From RGIG8306 sp964566025 (lineage in GTDB: Bacteria > Bacillota > Clostridia > Lachnospirales > Lachnospiraceae), in NCBI GenBank assembly GCA_964566025.1, contig CAZMHF010000003.1:1-64000 (forward strand): 64,000 nt of DNA, given 5' to 3'. Of the stretch, positions 17,280 to 25,939 are shown piece after piece. How positions within the stretch are numbered: the first letter of the stretch is position 1; each line of letters starts with the position of its first letter. The position numbers and the translations under genes are program-made. Below the pieces are notes generated by a model. It was not told where the DNA came from. It did no database searches and saw only the letters and a list, made by a program, of their open reading frames with translations.

Positions 17280-17975
17280 TTAGCCTGTAATCTTTTGAAC
17301 ATTGAATTTGATTCCAGGTCCCATCGTGCTTGATAATGTAATACTCTTTAAGTATTGACCTTTCAATGCGCTTGGTTTTGCTTTCAAAACAGCATCCATT
17401 AATGCTTGGAAGTTTTCTGCAAGTTGCTCATCTGTAAAAGAAACCTTACCAACTGGAACATGAATGATATTTGTCTTATCAAGACGATACTCTACCTTAC
17501 CAGCTTTAATTTCTTCAACTGCTTTTGCAACGTCCATCGTTACTGTACCAGCTTTAGGGTTAGGCATTAATCCTTTTGGTCCAAGAACACGACCTAGACG
17601 ACCTACAACACCCATCATGTTTGGTGTAGCAACAACAACATCGAAATCTAACCATCCTTCGTTTTGGATTTTTGGAACTAATTCCTCTGCTCCAACGAAT
17701 TCAGCTCCAGCTGCAAGTGCTTGATCTGCTTGCTCGCCTTTTGCGAATACTAAGATTCTAACTTTTTTACCTGTTCCGTGTGGAAGTACAACCGCACCAC
17801 GAACTTGTTGTTCAGCGTGACGACCATCGCATCCTGTACGGATATGAGCTTCAACTGTTGCATCAAATTTTGCAATTGATGTTTTTTTAGCTAAAGCGAT
17901 TGCTTCTGCTTTATCATATTGAACTGTTCTGTCAACTAATTTTGCAGCCTCTAAATATTTTTTGCCTCTTTTCAT
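17280..17975 (-). CDS. rplA: ribosomal protein L1
   Basis: A 50S L1-stalk protein of 231 aa that helps release deacylated tRNA from the E site. MKRGKKYLEAAKLVDR at the start, GLMPNPKAGTVT in the middle and KSITLSSTMGPGIKF at the end are family blocks. It lies downstream of rplK, behind a short structured spacer that may be an L1 autoregulation site. Confidence 0.97.
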   Translation of the reverse strand: MKRGKKYLEAAKLVDRTVQYDKAEAIALAKKTSIAKFDATVEAHIRTGCDGRHAEQQVRGAVVLPHGTGKKVRILVFAKGEQADQALAAGAEFVGAEELVPKIQNEGWLDFDVVVATPNMMGVVGRLGRVLGPKGLMPNPKAGTVTMDVAKAVEEIKAGKVEYRLDKTNIIHVPVGKVSFTDEQLAENFQALMDAVLKAKPSALKGQYLKSITLSSTMGPGIKFNVQKITG

Positions 17976-17987
17976 TTTAACCTCCTA

Positions 17988-18014
17988 GTGGTCAACGGGA
18001 ACAAACCCTCCCAC
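17988..18014 (-). promoter_or_regulatory. candidate L1 autoregulation site before rplA
   Basis: On the minus strand GTGGGAGGG, then TTTGTTCCCGTTGACCAC, just upstream of the AGGAGG of rplA. It folds as an imperfect hairpin and matches the element at 18471-18498. L1 is known to repress translation by binding mRNA sites that mimic its 23S rRNA site; use here is inferred. Confidence 0.5.
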
Positions 18015-18021
18015 GTAATCA

Positions 18022-18447
18022 TTAATCTACTACTGTAATACCCATACTGCGGGCTGTTCCAGAAATCATGCTGATCGCTGCATCAAGTGAAGCTGCGTTC
18101 AAGTCTGGCATCTTAAGTTCAGCAATTTTAGCAACTTCATCTCTAGTAATCGTAGCAACCTTTGTTTTGTTAGGTTGAGCAGAACCAGAATTAATCTTAC
18201 ATGCTTTCTTAAGTAATACAGGAGCTGGTGGAGTTTTTAAAACAAAACTAAAGCTTCTGTCTGCGTATACAGTAATCACAACTGGTGTAATAATTCCGTT
18301 TTGATCCTGTGTCTTTGCATTAAATTCTTTGGTGAACTGAGCGATATTAACGCCGTGTTGACCAAGAGCTGGTCCTACAGGTGGAGCTGGTGTCGCTTTT
18401 CCTGCTGGAATTTGTAATTTGATATAGCCTGTTACTTTCTTTGCCAT
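18022..18447 (-). CDS. rplK: ribosomal protein L11
   Basis: A 141-aa 50S protein of the GTPase-associated centre, also needed for RelA-type stringent signalling. MAKKVTGYIKLQIPAGKA, PAPPVGPALGQHGVNI and the C-terminal RSMGITVVD are diagnostic. The frame opens at 18456, but ATG 18447 behind AGGAGGTGCCACAC gives the family start. Confidence 0.97.
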   Translation of the reverse strand: MAKKVTGYIKLQIPAGKATPAPPVGPALGQHGVNIAQFTKEFNAKTQDQNGIITPVVITVYADRSFSFVLKTPPAPVLLKKACKINSGSAQPNKTKVATITRDEVAKIAELKMPDLNAASLDAAISMISGTARSMGITVVD

Positions 18448-18470
18448 GTGTGGCACCTCCTAAATATGAT

Positions 18471-18498
18471 GTGGTATTGGCGGGGATATCCCTCCCAC
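18471..18498 (-). promoter_or_regulatory. candidate L1/L11 autoregulation site before rplK
   Basis: On the minus strand GTGGGAGGG, then ATATCCCCGCCAATACCAC, upstream of the rplK ribosome binding site. It shares the 5' GTGGGAGGG half and the 3' ACCAC end with the element before rplA. Confidence 0.5.
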
Positions 18499-18514
18499 GG
18501 AACAAGACGTCCCT

Positions 18515-18542
18515 ATACTAAATTGCCTCGAAAGTAATTCAA
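18515..18542 (-). promoter_or_regulatory. possible promoter of rplK-rplA
   Basis: Minus-strand TTGAAT (18537-18542), 16-base spacer, TAGTAT (18515-18520), between nusG and rplK. Weaker than the other promoters listed, and readthrough from nusG is also possible. Confidence 0.45.
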
Positions 18543-18570
18543 GACAAAATAACATACGTGTTGTATAAAT

Positions 18571-19089
18571 CTATTTCGCAAGTTTTACTTCTGTAAAATC
18601 TAATTCAACGGGTGTAACGCGTTCAAACAATTCGATATTGATGGTAACTTTTTGATGTTTTTCATCAATACTCTTGATTTTGCCCGTTCGATCTTTCCAT
18701 ACGCCTGCTATCGCTACTACAGTATCTCCAACTTTGTACTCAATTGTCATCGCTGTTTTTTCTGTAAATAGGAATTTGATTTCTTCTTCAGATAGTGGTA
18801 CCGGTTTTGATCCCGGGCCTACAAATCCTGTTACGCCACGTGTATTTCTAATTACATACCATGTGTCGTCATTCATAATCATATTGACAAGAACGTATCC
18901 TGGGAACATCTTTTTCTCAGATTGCTTTGTACGACCATCTTTGACCTCTGTAACAGTCTGCATCGGTACAGCAACTTCGAAAATTTGATCTTGCAGGTTG
19001 CGATTTTCAATTGTCTTTTCAATGTCAATTTTGACTTTGTTCTCGTATCCAGAATAGGTATGTACTACAAACCAATTGCCTGCTGCCAT
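18571..19089 (-). CDS. nusG: transcription elongation factor NusG
   Basis: A 172-aa factor that binds RNA polymerase and links it to ribosomes or Rho. The N-terminal NGN domain has WFVVHTYSGYENKVK and MFPGYVLVNMIMNDDTWYVI, and the C-terminal KOW domain has VGDTVVAIAGVWKDRTGKI. Standard length and standard place between secE and rplK. Confidence 0.97.
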   Translation of the reverse strand: MAAGNWFVVHTYSGYENKVKIDIEKTIENRNLQDQIFEVAVPMQTVTEVKDGRTKQSEKKMFPGYVLVNMIMNDDTWYVIRNTRGVTGFVGPGSKPVPLSEEEIKFLFTEKTAMTIEYKVGDTVVAIAGVWKDRTGKIKSIDEKHQKVTINIELFERVTPVELDFTEVKLAK

Positions 19090-19105
19090 TATTCTTCCTC
19101 ACTTA

Positions 19106-19312
19106 TCACAATTTCGCTAAAAAGTCGATACCGTATTTGAAAATCATATCAAGCAAAGCGATAATTGCGCCTAGGAAAACAGAAGTAGCTAATACAGCAA
19201 TTGTTTGCTTCCTAAGAGAATCTTTTTTTGGCCAAGCGATTTTAGCGAACTCACTTTTAAGACCTTTTAATAGACGCTTAAAACCGCCTTTTTTTTCTAA
19301 GTCTTTTCCCAT
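19106..19312 (-). CDS. secE: preprotein translocase subunit SecE
   Basis: A small membrane subunit (68 aa) of the SecYEG channel. The cytoplasmic amphipathic part (GLKSEFAKIAWPKKDSLRKQ) is followed by one membrane helix (residues 38-62), the minimal SecE form of Gram-positive bacteria. It lies between rpmG and nusG with a GGAGG ribosome binding site. Confidence 0.95.
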   Translation of the reverse strand: MGKDLEKKGGFKRLLKGLKSEFAKIAWPKKDSLRKQTIAVLATSVFLGAIIALLDMIFKYGIDFLAKL

Positions 19313-19332
19313 AACGACCTCCTATCTAAAGA

Positions 19333-19482
19333 TTATTTTGTTTCTTTATGCATTGTGTGCTTCTTGCAGAATCTGCAATACTTTTTTGTCTCCATGCGTT
19401 CTGGATGAGTCTTCTTATCCTTCATCATGTTGTAGTTACGTTGTTTACAATCTGTACATTCTAGTGTTATTCTTACTCGCAC
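19333..19482 (-). CDS. rpmG: ribosomal protein L33 (zinc-binding form)
   Basis: A 49-aa 50S protein. The translation starts MRVRITLECTDCKQRNYN and ends CRFCKKHTMHKETK. The two Cys pairs (residues 9/12 and 36/39) mark the zinc-binding C+ form. The start codon is GTG at 19480-19482, behind GGAGG. It is the first gene of the rpmG-secE-nusG unit, a common Firmicute order. Confidence 0.93.
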   Translation of the reverse strand: MRVRITLECTDCKQRNYNMMKDKKTHPERMETKKYCRFCKKHTMHKETK

Positions 19483-19525
19483 AGTTCTACCTCCATCTTA
19501 TATCGTTATAATATAATTTTTAGCA

Positions 19526-19547
19526 CAAAAAAAGGAGCTTTTCTCCT
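19526..19547 (-). promoter_or_regulatory. terminator-like hairpin in the rpmG leader
   Basis: On the minus strand AGGAG-AAAAG-CTCCT is followed by a seven-T run, between the promoter at 19559-19588 and rpmG. A short stem with a long T run inside a 5' leader could be a weak attenuator. Confidence 0.45.
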
Positions 19548-19558
19548 CTTGCTTGCTA

Positions 19559-19588
19559 ACTATAGCATATTCCTTGTAGGGATGTCAA
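19559..19588 (-). promoter_or_regulatory. promoter of rpmG-secE-nusG
   Basis: Minus-strand TTGACA (19583-19588), 18-base spacer, TATAGT (19559-19564). Confidence 0.82.
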
Positions 19589-19618
19589 GAGCCTTTTTTT
19601 AATTTTTAACTTCTTTTT

Positions 19619-20494
19619 TTATTCTTCTACGGTATTGCAAATCGCAACCGCTAACGCCCCTTCGCCAATGTGACAACATACACTTAACGATAGCGGATCT
19701 ATTTGAATTTTTTCACCTGGGAAACGAGCTTTTACTTCCTCAATCCAAGATTGCAATATTTCATCTTCCACATTGCTATAAGAAATACATACACGCATCT
19801 TGCCTTGTTCGTACATTTGTGCAAAGCGCGTTTCTATATCCTTTTCAATTGCATCAAGCATTGTCTTACGTGCTGCCTTCATGCCACGCACCTTAGCGAA
19901 CGCATCTAGCTTATCACCTTGAATGCTAAGCACTGGCTTAATATTGAGCACCGTACCAAATGCTGCCGCTGCTGCTGTAATACGTCCTCCTTTTTTAAGG
20001 TAGTATAACGTATCTACGGAAATATAAATACTTGCTTGGTAGGCACTTTTCTCTAATGCTTCTTTTATCTCAAGAGCAGTTTTGCCTTGCTTTACCATAT
20101 CTAACGCATTATATACGGATTGAATCTGCGTAACAGAAATGCGATGATTATCGACAATTTGTATCTTTCCTTCATAATCAAGTGCTGTTATATTTGCTGT
20201 ATCACAAGAAGCGCTTAGTCCACTCGACATAGGAATGTAAACCAATTCGTCATAGCCTTCACTGAAAATGGTTTCCCACATTTCGATTAGTTCGATCGGA
20301 GAAGGTTGTGAAGTCGAAACTTCTGCATTTTCTCGCATTGCCGTAAAATATTCCTCGCGTGACAATGTCACACCTTCTAAAAATTGTTCTCCGTTCACAA
20401 AAAAAGGCATCGGTAACAAAAATACACCTAACTCTTTTGCTTCCTTTAACGTCATTCCTGAATTCGTATCGGTCATTACCGCTGTCTTTGTCAT
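19619..20494 (-). CDS. DegV family fatty-acid-binding protein
   Basis: A cytoplasmic lipid-binding protein of 291 aa from MTKTAVMTDTNSG. DegV/FakB proteins present fatty acids to the FakA kinase for phosphorylation. The family landmarks VSTSQPSP and PMSSGLSASCDTA contact the acyl chain carboxylate, and YYLKKGGRI follows. The frame opens at 20506, but ATG 20494 has GGAG at proper distance and gives the usual N-terminus. It is 24 bases behind a second DegV gene. No FakA gene is in the window. Confidence 0.9.
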   Translation of the reverse strand: MTKTAVMTDTNSGMTLKEAKELGVFLLPMPFFVNGEQFLEGVTLSREEYFTAMRENAEVSTSQPSPIELIEMWETIFSEGYDELVYIPMSSGLSASCDTANITALDYEGKIQIVDNHRISVTQIQSVYNALDMVKQGKTALEIKEALEKSAYQASIYISVDTLYYLKKGGRITAAAAAFGTVLNIKPVLSIQGDKLDAFAKVRGMKAARKTMLDAIEKDIETRFAQMYEQGKMRVCISYSNVEDEILQSWIEEVKARFPGEKIQIDPLSLSVCCHIGEGALAVAICNTVEE

Positions 20495-20518
20495 TGCTTT
20501 CTCCATTCTGTTACTCTT

Positions 20519-21406
20519 TTAATCAATTCTTTCATCGCCCCAGAAGAACAATGCAACCGTACCTTGACCAGTATGGCTTCCGATAGTGGTACCAATATCA
20601 TATATTTCAATTTTATTTTTTAAATTTGGGAAACTCTCTTCAATAAGTGCTACTACCATTTGGGCATCATCTAAGCAAGCTGCATTTGATAGGTAGCATT
20701 TTTGAGCGTATTCAAGTCCATCCTGTGCATGTTTTTTCATTTTTTCAACAGTTGCTTCAATGACGCGATTTTTGGTGCGGATTTTTTCGCGTGGAATCAA
20801 GCGACCGTGATTATCGACATTCATCAACGGGCAAATATTTAAAATGCCGCCAAAAAAGCCAGCTGTTTTGGAAACTCTTCCTCCCTTAATTAAGGAAGTC
20901 AAATCAGAAGTGAAAAACCAATGATGCATTTTGAGCTTGTTTTCTTCTGTCCATTTGTACACTTCATCAATGGATGCGCCGTCATCACGCATATCTGCAA
21001 GACGATCCACTAATAATCCGTATCCAGAGGATGCTGCCAATGAATCGATAATATAGAGTGTTCGTTCTGGGAATTCTTCTTGCAATTTCTCGCCTGCTAA
21101 TCTAGCCGAATTATAGGATCCAGAAATTCCAGAGGAAAGAGAAAGGTGAACAATATCCTTTCCTTCTTCTAAAAATGGTCTGAAGTAATCTTCATATTCC
21201 GTTATATTGATTTGAGAAGTTCTTGTCTCAGCACCTTTTGTTTTCGCTGCATAAAAATCAGCGATTGAAATCGAATCTCCTAAGTCATCTAGGTATTCTT
21301 GTTTGTCTAGGTAAAAATGAAAACAGATGTACTTAATATCTCTGTCAAGAAAATGTTTCTTTGACAAATCTGCAGTTGAACAACAGCTTAAAATATAATC
21401 CCTCAT
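20519..21406 (-). CDS. DegV family fatty-acid-binding protein
   Basis: A second DegV-type protein, 295 aa, with ETRTSQINITEYEDYF, LSLSSGISGSYNSARLA and LIKGGRVSKTAGFFG as the family blocks. It is the first gene of a two-gene DegV unit. The N-terminus (MRDYILSCCSTADLS) differs from the downstream copy, and identity between the two is only moderate, so they may prefer different fatty acids, as FakB paralogs do elsewhere. Ribosome binding site GAAAGGAG. Confidence 0.92.
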   Translation of the reverse strand: MRDYILSCCSTADLSKKHFLDRDIKYICFHFYLDKQEYLDDLGDSISIADFYAAKTKGAETRTSQINITEYEDYFRPFLEEGKDIVHLSLSSGISGSYNSARLAGEKLQEEFPERTLYIIDSLAASSGYGLLVDRLADMRDDGASIDEVYKWTEENKLKMHHWFFTSDLTSLIKGGRVSKTAGFFGGILNICPLMNVDNHGRLIPREKIRTKNRVIEATVEKMKKHAQDGLEYAQKCYLSNAACLDDAQMVVALIEESFPNLKNKIEIYDIGTTIGSHTGQGTVALFFWGDERID

Positions 21407-21436
21407 AATGTACTCCTTTCAAATTATAACCCCTTT

Positions 21437-21465
21437 ATTTTATGCGATAGGGCGCCATTTGTCAA
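21437..21465 (-). promoter_or_regulatory. promoter of the degV pair
   Basis: Minus-strand TTGACA (21460-21465), 17-base spacer, TAAAAT (21437-21442). Confidence 0.82.
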
Positions 21466-21575
21466 CAACGGATACCCAGAATCCATTTGGCTATTTTTTT
21501 ATGCCTCCCCTCGTGACACATGCTCTTTTTTATGCTAAACTTATTTCATCTTTAATTAAGGAAATAGGCTATTTT

Positions 21576-22307
21576 ATGAACACTCCAAAAAAACGTATTC
21601 GACTTGAAAACTTATATAACTTTAGAGACTTAGGCGGCTATGAGGCCTGTGACGGCAAAGTTGTTTCTTGGCACAAATTATACCGCAGCGAGGGGCTTGG
21701 CTCTTTATCAAAAGACTCTTGGCAAACACTCTACGACATGAACATTCGCTATATCGTTGATTTGCGTAGCGAGGCGGAGTCTATCGCCGTTCCTGATAAA
21801 TATATCGACGGAATCGATTATTTCCTTTGTCCCCTTCAAAAAGAAAACGTTGATTTGGACAATGCTGCCGAATCTGCCGAAAAGGCTTTTACAAAAAGCA
21901 TGGGCGATGGTTATTGCCTTATGTTAGAACATGCTGCACCATTACTAACAAAGGCGCTAAATTATATTTTTGAGAATGTTCAAAAAGGCGGCGTTATTTT
22001 TCATTGTACCGCTGGAAAGGATCGCACAGGCACCATTGCAGCGCTTATTTATTCGTTGTTAGGGGTGGATCGCGAAGATATCATTGCCGACTTCCAAGTT
22101 TCTCATACGTATAATGAACCTGGCTTAAATCAATTTTTGCGCGATGCTGGAAAATATGAGGAATTGAAATTTGCTCTTTTATCAGAGCCTGCGTTTATTG
22201 AGACATTACTTGATAAAATCGAGGGAATGAACTTAGAAGCGTATCTTTTAGAAAATGGACTTAATCAACATTTGCTTGACCAATTTAGAAATTTCATTTT
22301 GCAATAA
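21576..22307 (+). CDS. tyrosine-protein phosphatase (Y_phosphatase3 family)
   Basis: A 243-aa cytoplasmic phosphatase. The N-terminus NLYNFRDLGGYEACDGKVV and the active-site loop HCTAGKDRTG (catalytic Cys near residue 146) match the atypical tyrosine/lipid phosphatases of Firmicutes. The frame is open from 21408, but that part overlaps the degV promoter; ATG 21576 with upstream AAGGA starts at the family N-terminus. A possible promoter is GTGACA-17-TAAACT about 50 bases upstream. It stands alone. Substrate unknown. Confidence 0.88.
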   Translation: MNTPKKRIRLENLYNFRDLGGYEACDGKVVSWHKLYRSEGLGSLSKDSWQTLYDMNIRYIVDLRSEAESIAVPDKYIDGIDYFLCPLQKENVDLDNAAESAEKAFTKSMGDGYCLMLEHAAPLLTKALNYIFENVQKGGVIFHCTAGKDRTGTIAALIYSLLGVDREDIIADFQVSHTYNEPGLNQFLRDAGKYEELKFALLSEPAFIETLLDKIEGMNLEAYLLENGLNQHLLDQFRNFILQ

Positions 22308-22331
22308 GACTCCTTTTAGCCTTCTTACACA

Positions 22332-22500
22332 GAAAAACAGCCGGCTTGCACCGACTGCTTCTCTTCTAATCAAACAAGATAGGGAGGTAAAGTAGAGAAT
22401 GTAACGAATTACATTCTCCGAGAAAACGACAAGTCGTTAACTCGTTTCACAAACGAAATAGTTTTAACTGAGGGGATTATTATCTATTCATTTGTGATAT
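22332..22500 (-). ncRNA. candidate small RNA upstream of mreB
   Basis: The 367-base gap between the phosphatase and mreB has no supported coding region. On the minus strand it shows C-rich CCCCTC (22470-22475), a hairpin at 22419-22444 with ACGAC/GTCGT and CGAG/CTCG stems, a perfect 10-bp hairpin at 22395-22418, C-rich CCTCCC (22382-22387), then a terminator stem (22338-22344 with 22351-22357) and five T. Accessible C-rich motifs between stable hairpins are typical of Firmicute base-pairing sRNAs. The promoter is not clear: TATACT lies at 22505-22510 without a good -35. Confidence 0.4.
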
Positions 22501-22580
22501 CATTAGTATATAGGCTAATTGTGTTGACTTTTTGTCCAAACTCTAAATTAAAAATAAAATCGCATAATTTTAAAAAGCCC

Positions 22581-22610
22581 TTGTTTTTTATACACTTTAT
22601 TGTTTATAAT
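22581..22610 (+). promoter_or_regulatory. promoter of mreB-recD2-comF
   Basis: TTGTTT (22581-22586), 18-base spacer, TATAAT (22605-22610). The transcript would start about 58 bases before the mreB ATG. Confidence 0.65.
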
Positions 22611-22674
22611 GATACTACTTGTATTTCAAGCGAATAACAATGTTAACAATAGATAATTTTTTGTGGAGGTATGT

Positions 22675-23673
22675 ATGTTTTCGTTTACGCTATCAACAGA
22701 TATCGGAATTGATTTGGGAACTGCCAGTATTCTGGTTTATATAAAAGGAAAAGGCGTCGTATTGAAGGAGCCATCGGTCGTTGCGATTGACCGTGAGACA
22801 AATGAAATAAAAGCAATCGGAGAGGAAGCTCGTTTGATGATTGGTAGAACCCCTGGAAACATTGTGGCCGTTCGTCCACTTCGTCAGGGCGTTATTTCTG
22901 ATTACAAAGTAACAGAGAAGATGCTTAAGTACTTTATCCGTAAGGCACTTGGCAAGCGAACACTTCGCAAGCCTCGTATTTGCGTGTGCGTACCTAGTCA
23001 AGTTACAGAAGTAGAGCGCAAGGCCGTAGAGGATGCAACTTACGAAGCAGGCGCAAGAGAAGTAGATATTATTGAAGAGCCTGTTGCAGCTGCAATCGGC
23101 GCTGGTATTGATATTGCAAAACCATGTGGAAATATGATCGTAGATATCGGTGGCGGTACAACTGACATTGCTGTTATTTCTCTTGGTGGTACAGTTGTCA
23201 GCACATCAATCAAAATTGCTGGCGATGATTTCGATGAAGCGATTGTGCGCTACGTTCGAAAAAAACACAATTTATTAATTGGTGAGAGAACCGCTGAAGA
23301 AATTAAAATCGGTATCGGAACTTGTTTTTCACGCCCAGAAGTTCTAACGATGGATATTCGTGGACGTAACTTAGTAACAGGACTTCCAAAAACCGTTACC
23401 TTTACAAGCGATGAAACATTAGAGGCGCTTCGCGAAACAGCGACTTCGATTGTCGACGCGGTACATACCGTATTAGAAAGAACTCCTCCAGAATTAGCTG
23501 CCGATATTGCCGATCGTGGTATCGTTTTAACTGGCGGTGGTGCGCTACTTCATGGTCTTGAAGAGCTAATTGAATCAAAGACAGGTATTCATACCGTTAT
23601 TGCTGACGAACCACTTCGTGCCGTTGTTATCGGCACAGGAAAATATATCGAATTTTTAAATGGCGAGGTATAA
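22675..23673 (+). CDS. mreB: MreB/Mbl-type actin-like rod-shape protein
   Basis: A bacterial actin of 332 aa that guides lateral cell-wall synthesis at the inner membrane. It has phosphate-1 IGIDLGTASILVY, phosphate-2 IVDIGGGTTDIAVIS and the adenosine motif GIVLTGGGALLHGLEEL. ATG 22675 behind TGGAGGT is preferred to the GTG at 22663 that overlaps the ribosome binding site. There is no mreCD next to it; with recD2 and comF it forms the order seen in Lachnospiraceae. It could be named mbl. Confidence 0.93.
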   Translation: MFSFTLSTDIGIDLGTASILVYIKGKGVVLKEPSVVAIDRETNEIKAIGEEARLMIGRTPGNIVAVRPLRQGVISDYKVTEKMLKYFIRKALGKRTLRKPRICVCVPSQVTEVERKAVEDATYEAGAREVDIIEEPVAAAIGAGIDIAKPCGNMIVDIGGGTTDIAVISLGGTVVSTSIKIAGDDFDEAIVRYVRKKHNLLIGERTAEEIKIGIGTCFSRPEVLTMDIRGRNLVTGLPKTVTFTSDETLEALRETATSIVDAVHTVLERTPPELAADIADRGIVLTGGGALLHGLEELIESKTGIHTVIADEPLRAVVIGTGKYIEFLNGEV

Positions 23674-23692
23674 TAAATATTAGAGGCGTATT

Positions 23693-25930
23693 ATGACGAC
23701 CATAGAAGGTTATATTGAGAAAATCGTTTTTGAGAATAAGGAAAACGGATATAAAATCCTACAATTTCACGACAACCGCAAGGATGCGCCACATGGCGAG
23801 GACGTAACGGTTGTCGGTGTTTTTCCTGATGTCTCAGAGGGAGATTTTCTTTTTATTGAAGGAAATTTAACCGTCCATCATTATTATGGGGAGCAGATTC
23901 ATTGCATTCGCTATGAAAGACGCACGCCATCAGACGTTTCGTCTATTTACAAATACCTTTCTTCAGGTGCTATTTCCGGCATTGGCCCAGGTCTTGCCAT
24001 TCGTATTGTTGATCGTTTTAAAGAGGATAGCTTGCGCATTATCGAAGAAGAGCCTGAGCGTCTTGCAGAAATAAAGGGCATATCTGAAAAGATGGCACGC
24101 AATATTGCTGAAACAAATGCCGAAAAGCGTGAGATGCGTGCGGCATTGATGTTCTTGCAAAAGTACGGCATTACCATTAATCTTGGCATAAAAATCTATA
24201 ACAAATATGGTATCAATCTCTATTCTGTTTTGCGCGAGAATCCTTACCAACTAGCCGAAGATATTCGTGGTGTTGGTTTTAAGATTGCTGATGAAATCGC
24301 CAAGAAAGTAGGGATTATTCCTGAATCCGCCTTCCGTATAAAGAGCGGCCTTCTTTATGTTTTACAAAACTCCATTTCAAATGGTTTTACATACCTTCCA
24401 AAAGAACCTCTTTTGCGCCTTACATCTCAACTTCTAAACGTTTCTACAGAGATGATTGAGGAGCAATTCAAAAATATGATTCTTGACCGCTCCATTATTG
24501 TAAAAGAGAAAGAACTTATAACGGCTGAAACAGGTATCGAGCGAGAGATACAAGTCTATTCAACGAGTCTTTATCATACAGAACGAAATATTGCTAGTCG
24601 CCTTAAAGACCTCTCTATTGATTACTCTGAAAATGCGTATGCAGCCAATCACTTTTTATCGAGTAACGATGTACTTGACGACGTTCAAAAAAGTGCTGTT
24701 TTAAATGCGATTACACATGGTGTTTCGATTATTACTGGTGGCCCAGGTACTGGAAAAACGACAACCATTAATACGCTTATTTCACTTTTTATCGACGAAT
24801 CTATGGAAATTTGTCTAGCAGCCCCTACTGGTCGTGCGGCAAAGCGCATGCAAGAGGCCACAGGCTACGAGGCGCAAACCATCCACCGCCTATTAGAAAT
24901 TCAAGGTGGTATGATGGAAAAGGACGACGTATATGTGTTTGGACGGGATGAGAACAATCCACTTACTTGCGATGTAATTATTATTGATGAGATGTCAATG
25001 GTAGATGTTTTGCTAATGAACTCTTTACTACGCGCCATTGTTCCTGGTACACGACTGGTTCTTGTCGGTGATATCGACCAGTTGCCAAGTGTTGGGCCAG
25101 GCAATGTTCTTCGTGATTTGATTCATTCAGACCTTTTTGCTGTCGCACGACTTGCCACAATTTATCGCCAATCCAATGACAGTGATATTATTGACTATGC
25201 GCATAAAATCAATCATGGCGAAGCATTTTCACCTAGAAAGGGCAGTCGAGATTTCTTTTTTATTCATCGCGACCAAGCCGAGCAGATTATTGGCGCAACG
25301 ATTACATTACTAAATGAAAAATTGCCACGTTACCTTAATATTGACCGCACAGAAATTCAAGTTCTATCACCAATGAAAAAAGGTCCTCTTGGTGTTATCA
25401 ACTTAAATCGTGCCATTCAAGCCGCTTTAAATCCAAAAACAAACAAAAAAGTGGAGCTTGAGACTATTTCGTGTATCTTTCGAGAAGGCGATAAGGTGAT
25501 GCAAGTCAAGAACAATTACCAGATTGAATGGGAAATCACGAACAAATACAATATCCCCGAGGCGAAGGGAACTGGTGTTTTTAATGGCGACATGGGAACG
25601 ATTGCTCAAATCAATCTGATTACCAATGAAATGATTGTTAAGTTTGATGATAATCGTCGTGTTACGTATTCTACCAAGCAATTAGATGAAATTGAGCTTG
25701 CCTATGCTATTACCATTCACAAATCGCAAGGCAGTGAATACCCTGCCGTTATATTACCTTTGCTCTCTGGCCCTCCTCAATTAATGAACCGCAATCTTCT
25801 CTATACCGCCATCACGCGTGCGAAAAATTGTGCAACCATTATTGGTAGTGAGGACACCTTCCATGCAATGATCTTAAATAGTAAGCAACAAGTTCGCTAC
25901 AGTGGCCTACTGGATCGCCTATGCGAATAA
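23693..25930 (+). CDS. recD2: RecD2-type DNA helicase
   Basis: A 745-aa 5'-3' DNA helicase of superfamily 1, the long RecD form found in bacteria without RecBC partnership. An N-terminal OB-like region is followed by helix-hairpin-helix repeats (GAISGIGPGLAIRIVD, IKGISEKMARNIAE). The motor core starts near residue 345 with Walker A GGPGTGKTTT, then IIIDEMSMVD, LVGDIDQLPSVGPG, and the C-terminal ITIHKSQGSEYPAV and LLYTAITRAK. It helps DNA repair and replication-fork processing. Start ATG 23693 behind AGAGGCG, 19 bases after mreB. Confidence 0.95.
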   Translation: MTTIEGYIEKIVFENKENGYKILQFHDNRKDAPHGEDVTVVGVFPDVSEGDFLFIEGNLTVHHYYGEQIHCIRYERRTPSDVSSIYKYLSSGAISGIGPGLAIRIVDRFKEDSLRIIEEEPERLAEIKGISEKMARNIAETNAEKREMRAALMFLQKYGITINLGIKIYNKYGINLYSVLRENPYQLAEDIRGVGFKIADEIAKKVGIIPESAFRIKSGLLYVLQNSISNGFTYLPKEPLLRLTSQLLNVSTEMIEEQFKNMILDRSIIVKEKELITAETGIEREIQVYSTSLYHTERNIASRLKDLSIDYSENAYAANHFLSSNDVLDDVQKSAVLNAITHGVSIITGGPGTGKTTTINTLISLFIDESMEICLAAPTGRAAKRMQEATGYEAQTIHRLLEIQGGMMEKDDVYVFGRDENNPLTCDVIIIDEMSMVDVLLMNSLLRAIVPGTRLVLVGDIDQLPSVGPGNVLRDLIHSDLFAVARLATIYRQSNDSDIIDYAHKINHGEAFSPRKGSRDFFFIHRDQAEQIIGATITLLNEKLPRYLNIDRTEIQVLSPMKKGPLGVINLNRAIQAALNPKTNKKVELETISCIFREGDKVMQVKNNYQIEWEITNKYNIPEAKGTGVFNGDMGTIAQINLITNEMIVKFDDNRRVTYSTKQLDEIELAYAITIHKSQGSEYPAVILPLLSGPPQLMNRNLLYTAITRAKNCATIIGSEDTFHAMILNSKQQVRYSGLLDRLCE

Positions 25931-25939
25931 AGGAGCCTT

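Noticed and set aside
22389..22480. Small peptide gene behind the GGGAGG at 22382
   Set aside because: The only nearby ATG is followed at once by TAA.
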